Shown here: piece by piece, positions 61,283 through 64,000 of the stretch
How positions within the stretch are numbered: position 1 is the first letter of the stretch
Layout: each line of letters begins with the position of its first letter
Notes under the pieces: generated by a model
Databases searched by the model: none
The model's input: the letters and a program-made list of their open reading frames with translations, nothing else
What the model was told of the DNA's origin: nothing
Translations under genes and position numbers: made by a program
From: Allonocardiopsis opalescens
GTDB taxonomy: Bacteria; Actinomycetota; Actinomycetes; Streptosporangiales; Streptosporangiaceae
Assembly: GCF_003002095.1 (NCBI RefSeq)
Contig: NZ_PVZC01000010.1
Coordinates: 186,001-250,000, forward strand
Length of the DNA stretch: 64,000 nucleotides
Direction: 5' to 3'

Positions 61283-61361
61283 CGCCTTCCGGCCCGCCGC
61301 GGCGGCCGGGTGGTCGCCCGGACGGCCGCCCCCGCTCGCGACGGCCGCCCGGGCGGCTCGC

Positions 61362-62774
61362 TCAGCCCGGCATCTCCTCCAGGCTGCGGCGCGCGGTCTC
61401 GGGCACGGCGCGCTGGACGAAGAAGAACGAGACCACCGCGAACAGCGCGAAGGCGCCGTACACGAAGGTCAGTCCGACGAACTCCGTCCCGACCGGGAAG
61501 AGCGTCGTGACCAGGAAGTTGAAGATCCAGTTGGAGGCGGTGCCGATGGCCAGCGCCATCGCGCGCATCCGGTTGGGGAACATCTCGCCCAGCATCACCC
61601 ACATGACCGGCCCCCAGGTCGCGGCGAAGAAGACCACGAACCAGTTCGCGCCGATCAGCGCGATCAGGCCGTAGGGCTCGGGCAGCGACACCTCCTGGCC
61701 GGAGCCGACCTGCTGGGAGAAGGCGAAGGCCATCGCGGCCAGGCCGACGAACATGCCGGCCGATCCGGCCAGCAGCAGGCTGCGCCGCCCCACCCGGTCC
61801 ACGAAGGCGATCGCGACGAAGGTGAGCACCACGTTGGTGGCGGCGGTGATCACCGAGGCGCTGAAGGAGTCCGCCTCGGTGAAGCCGACCGACTGCCACA
61901 GGGTGGTGGAGTAGTAGAAGATCGCGTTGATCCCGGTGAGCTGCTGCAGCGCCGCCATGATGATGCCGACCCACACCAGGGGGTGCAGCCCCAGCCGCGG
62001 GCCGCGCAGGTCGGCGAAGGACGAGCGGGCCTCCTTTCGGAGGGTGCCGCGGATCTCGATGACCTTGGCGGACGCGTCGGTCTCGCCGGAGACGTCGGTC
62101 AGGACCCGCTCGGCCTCCTCGTCGCGGTGCCTGCCCACCAGGAAGCGCGGCGACTCGGGGATGCCGAGCGCCAGCACGCCGTAGACCACCGAGGGCACCA
62201 CCCCGACCAGGAACATCCACCGCCAGGCGTCCAGCCCCCACCACAGCGGCGCGCTCGCGCCGCCGGCCGCGCCGGCCACCAGCGCGTCGGAGAACAGCGC
62301 CACGAAGATGCCGAGCGTGATCGCCAGCTGCTGCAGCGAGGCGAGCGCGCCGCGCAGCCGGGGCGGGGCGATCTCGGCGATGTAGGCGGGCGCGATCACC
62401 GAGGCGATGCCGATGCCCAGGCCGCCGACGAAGCGCCACAGCATCAGGTCCCACACCGCGAAGGCGAGGCCGGAGCCGACGGAGCTGACCGTGAACAGGA
62501 TCGAGCCCAGCACCATCACCCGCTTGCGGCCCCACGCGTCGGCCAGCCGCCCCGCGTACCAGGCGCCGACCACGCAGCCCAGCAGCGCGATGGAGACGGT
62601 GAAGCCCGACAGGGCCGGGGAGAGCGCGAACCGCTCGCCGATCGCGTCGACGGCGCCGTTGATGACGGAGCTGTCGAAGCCGAACAGGAACCCGCCGACG
62701 GCGGCCGCGGTGGAGATCCCGATCACCTTGACCGTGTGCGCCCTGGTCGGAGCCGCCGGCGCAGTCTTGGACAT
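61362..62774 (-). CDS. Sugar porter (MFS)
   Basis: 470 residues with 12 helices of the sugar porter subfamily. Signatures include GGFLFGFDSSVINGAVDAIG, ADAWGRKRVMVLGS, GLGIGIASVIAPAYIAEIAP with PRLRGALASLQQLAITLGI, PESPRFLVG, QQLTGINAIFYYSTTLW, DRVGRRSLLL and GPVMWVMLGEMFPNRMRAMA. It probably imports a hexose or pentose with H+; the sugar cannot be told. ATG at 62774 (MSKTAPAAPT). Confidence 0.92.
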   Translation of the reverse strand: MSKTAPAAPTRAHTVKVIGISTAAAVGGFLFGFDSSVINGAVDAIGERFALSPALSGFTVSIALLGCVVGAWYAGRLADAWGRKRVMVLGSILFTVSSVGSGLAFAVWDLMLWRFVGGLGIGIASVIAPAYIAEIAPPRLRGALASLQQLAITLGIFVALFSDALVAGAAGGASAPLWWGLDAWRWMFLVGVVPSVVYGVLALGIPESPRFLVGRHRDEEAERVLTDVSGETDASAKVIEIRGTLRKEARSSFADLRGPRLGLHPLVWVGIIMAALQQLTGINAIFYYSTTLWQSVGFTEADSFSASVITAATNVVLTFVAIAFVDRVGRRSLLLAGSAGMFVGLAAMAFAFSQQVGSGQEVSLPEPYGLIALIGANWFVVFFAATWGPVMWVMLGEMFPNRMRAMALAIGTASNWIFNFLVTTLFPVGTEFVGLTFVYGAFALFAVVSFFFVQRAVPETARRSLEEMPG

Positions 62775-63008
62775 CGTCGAACCGCCGCCCTTCACGTCCT
62801 CACGCGCCCGCTGCCGGGCGCACCCGTGCGATCTGGGGGTGGCGCTACCCACCGCGCCATGCACCACGCACACCGTGCGCTCCACCCGGCCCGCCAGTCC
62901 GTCCAGCACCGTCTTATCGCAGGTCGGAACGGGTGCGGACGCCTCTTGGAGTGTCAGACCCTCCTGCTTGAATCAGACGTGATGGCGAAAACGCACCTGG
63001 AGGTACCG

Positions 63009-63509
63009 GTGAACGCAGGCGCCCCCGAAACCGTGGACCCGGCCCTCGCGACCGGTCCGGCGCACCCCGCCGGGCTCGTCCTTGACCCGCCGCTCGACCT
63101 CGACACCGACGACCCCGAGATCCTCGACCTGATCGACCGCTTCGCGCAGGGCACCCGCCTGGCGGTGGCGCAGGCGCGCCGGGCCCGCGCCGAACTGGAG
63201 CTGACCCGGCCGCGGGCCCGCAAGTACCTGCGGTTCATCGACTCCGGCAGCTCCGTCTACCGCCGGGAGCTGGCCAAGCAGTTCGGCATGACCCAGCGCG
63301 AGTTCGACGGCGTGCTGCGCCGCAAGGCGGTGGTGTGGAAGCGCGAGTGGCTGCCGCGCAAGGGCTACGAGACCTGGTTCGAGCAGGTCAGGGAGGAGCT
63401 GCCCAACGGCCGGTTCGTCCGGGTGCTGAAGGTGACGCCTGAGGGGGTCGACGGGATCATGGACCTCTTCGACGCGCTGGGCTACGTGGTGGTCACCGAG
63501 GCCGCCTGA
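63009..63509 (+). CDS. Uncharacterised soluble protein
   Basis: 166 residues. The N-terminal 45 are Pro/Asp-rich; the rest is charged and helical: DRFAQGTRLAVAQARRARAE, KYLRFIDSGSSVYRRELAKQ, FGMTQREFDGVLRRKAVVWK (a possible helix-turn-helix), then VRVLKVTPEGVDGIMDLFDA. The GTG at 63009 is chosen because GGAGG lies 6 bases upstream; an in-frame ATG at 62982 without a ribosome site would add nine residues. Its 3' end overlaps the convergent oxidoreductase gene by 28 bases. No named family recognised. Confidence 0.65.
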   Translation: MNAGAPETVDPALATGPAHPAGLVLDPPLDLDTDDPEILDLIDRFAQGTRLAVAQARRARAELELTRPRARKYLRFIDSGSSVYRRELAKQFGMTQREFDGVLRRKAVVWKREWLPRKGYETWFEQVREELPNGRFVRVLKVTPEGVDGIMDLFDALGYVVVTEAA

Positions 63510-64000
63510 GCGTCGGCCAGCCGCTCGCGGATCGTGTCGAGGCACTCCATGATCCCGACCGTCTCCGCGAGCGGCATGGCCGGCGACTCCGTCTCGCCGG
63601 CGCGCAGCCGCGCGGCCACCTCCTCGGCCTGGAAGGTGTAGCCGTGGCCGGGGATCTCGCAGCCGAACTCCTCCGGCTCGGCGCCCGCGCGGTGCAGCAC
63701 CACCGTGGTGGGCCGGTAGAAGGGCGTGGCCACCTCCACCCGCCCGGCCGTGCCCACCACGCTCGCGGTGTGCGCCGACACCGCCTGCAGGCCGCAGTGC
63801 AGCAGTGCCACGGCCCCGCCGGGGTAGCCCAGCAGCACGCCGGTATTGGCGTCCACCCCGGTGGGGGCGGGGCTGGCCACGGCGTGCACCTGTGAGGGGG
63901 CGCCCAGCAGCATCCAGGCGAAGGACAGCGGGTAGACGCCGAGGTCGAGCAGGGCGCCCCCGCCCAGTTCCGGCGCCCACAGCCGGCCGGCGGGATCGTA
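63482..64000 (-). CDS. Gfo/Idh/MocA family oxidoreductase, C-terminal part (runs off window end)
   Basis: 173 codons of the C-terminal half of an NAD(P)-dependent oxidoreductase: PELGGGALLDLGVYPLSFAW, MLLGAPSQVHAVASPAPTGV, NTGVLLGYPGGAVALLHCGL, GTAGRVEVATPFYRPTTVVL and TFQAEEVAARLRAGETESPA are typical of this family. The cofactor-binding N-terminus lies beyond the window. The substrate is unknown. The stop at 63482 is inside the 3' end of the plus-strand unknown gene. Confidence 0.88.
   Translation of the reverse strand, partial: YDPAGRLWAPELGGGALLDLGVYPLSFAWMLLGAPSQVHAVASPAPTGVDANTGVLLGYPGGAVALLHCGLQAVSAHTASVVGTAGRVEVATPFYRPTTVVLHRAGAEPEEFGCEIPGHGYTFQAEEVAARLRAGETESPAMPLAETVGIMECLDTIRERLADAQAASVTTT

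Noticed and set aside
60141-63509. A very long plus-strand open frame across the TerC and sugar porter region
   Set aside because: It is low-complexity Arg/Gly/Ala/His sequence produced by GC-biased third positions opposite or out of frame with well-supported genes; only its last part, the 63009 gene, is real.

Overview
The window is very GC-rich, densely coding bacterial chromosome from an actinomycete. Actinobacterial markers include the septation protein SepH, a coproporphyrin-type ferrochelatase, DUF3710 next to dut, DUF3159, DUF4193, an F420-type luciferase-like oxidoreductase and an AfsR-like regulator. A prokaryotic serpin and the overall gene content make me favour Nocardiopsaceae or a relative (Nocardiopsis, Streptomonospora, Thermobifida); that is inference. 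I see no prophage, insertion sequence, CRISPR array, tRNA or 16S/23S rRNA. The one structural RNA is RNase P RNA (rnpB, minus strand, about 46335-46744).

Layout. 1-6.7 kb: the start of an aconitase gene reading out of the window, with a promoter overlapped by a repeated operator, then a membrane spermidine-synthase-like protein, an LLM oxidoreductase and Pro/Gln-rich membrane proteins. 6.7-25 kb: a block that looks ancestral in Actinobacteria (RNA methyltransferase, a TrkA pair, DUF3159, DUF3710-dut, DUF4193, inositol monophosphatase; compare the Rv2689c-Rv2701c region of M. tuberculosis, from memory). It is interrupted by insertions: a serpin, a regulator/membrane pair, a Ser/Thr kinase with a small P-loop kinase, three tandem paralogous membrane proteins, and valS. 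25-33 kb: S9 peptidase, ferrochelatase, an FAD sugar-lactone/alditol oxidase and sepH. 33-38 kb: two bacterial PH-domain membrane proteins and a DrrAB-type ABC exporter. 38-46 kb: a large AfsR/BTAD regulator, a YbhB-like protein, a long Pro-rich membrane protein and a SulP transporter. 46-50 kb: rnpB, then Nif3-family / zinc-ribbon / RNase HI genes, in which the phosphatase half of the RNase H protein has lost both catalytic histidines.

51.1-56.3 kb is the most distinctive locus: five tightly coupled plus-strand genes matching the STM4015, STM4014, STM4013, STM4012 and STM4011 families (leucine-rich-repeat protein, ATP-grasp enzyme, alkaline-phosphatase-superfamily hydrolase, two radical SAM enzymes). 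All five look soluble and cytosolic and I know of no assigned pathway. A C-rich, G-poor non-coding stretch follows. 56.7-64 kb: an exporter coupled to an ArsR-type repressor whose promoter carries two inverted repeats, NADAR and DUF1266 proteins ending on a shared CTAG, a TerC-family protein, a sugar porter, an unknown protein and the C-terminal part of a Gfo/Idh/MocA oxidoreductase running off the end.
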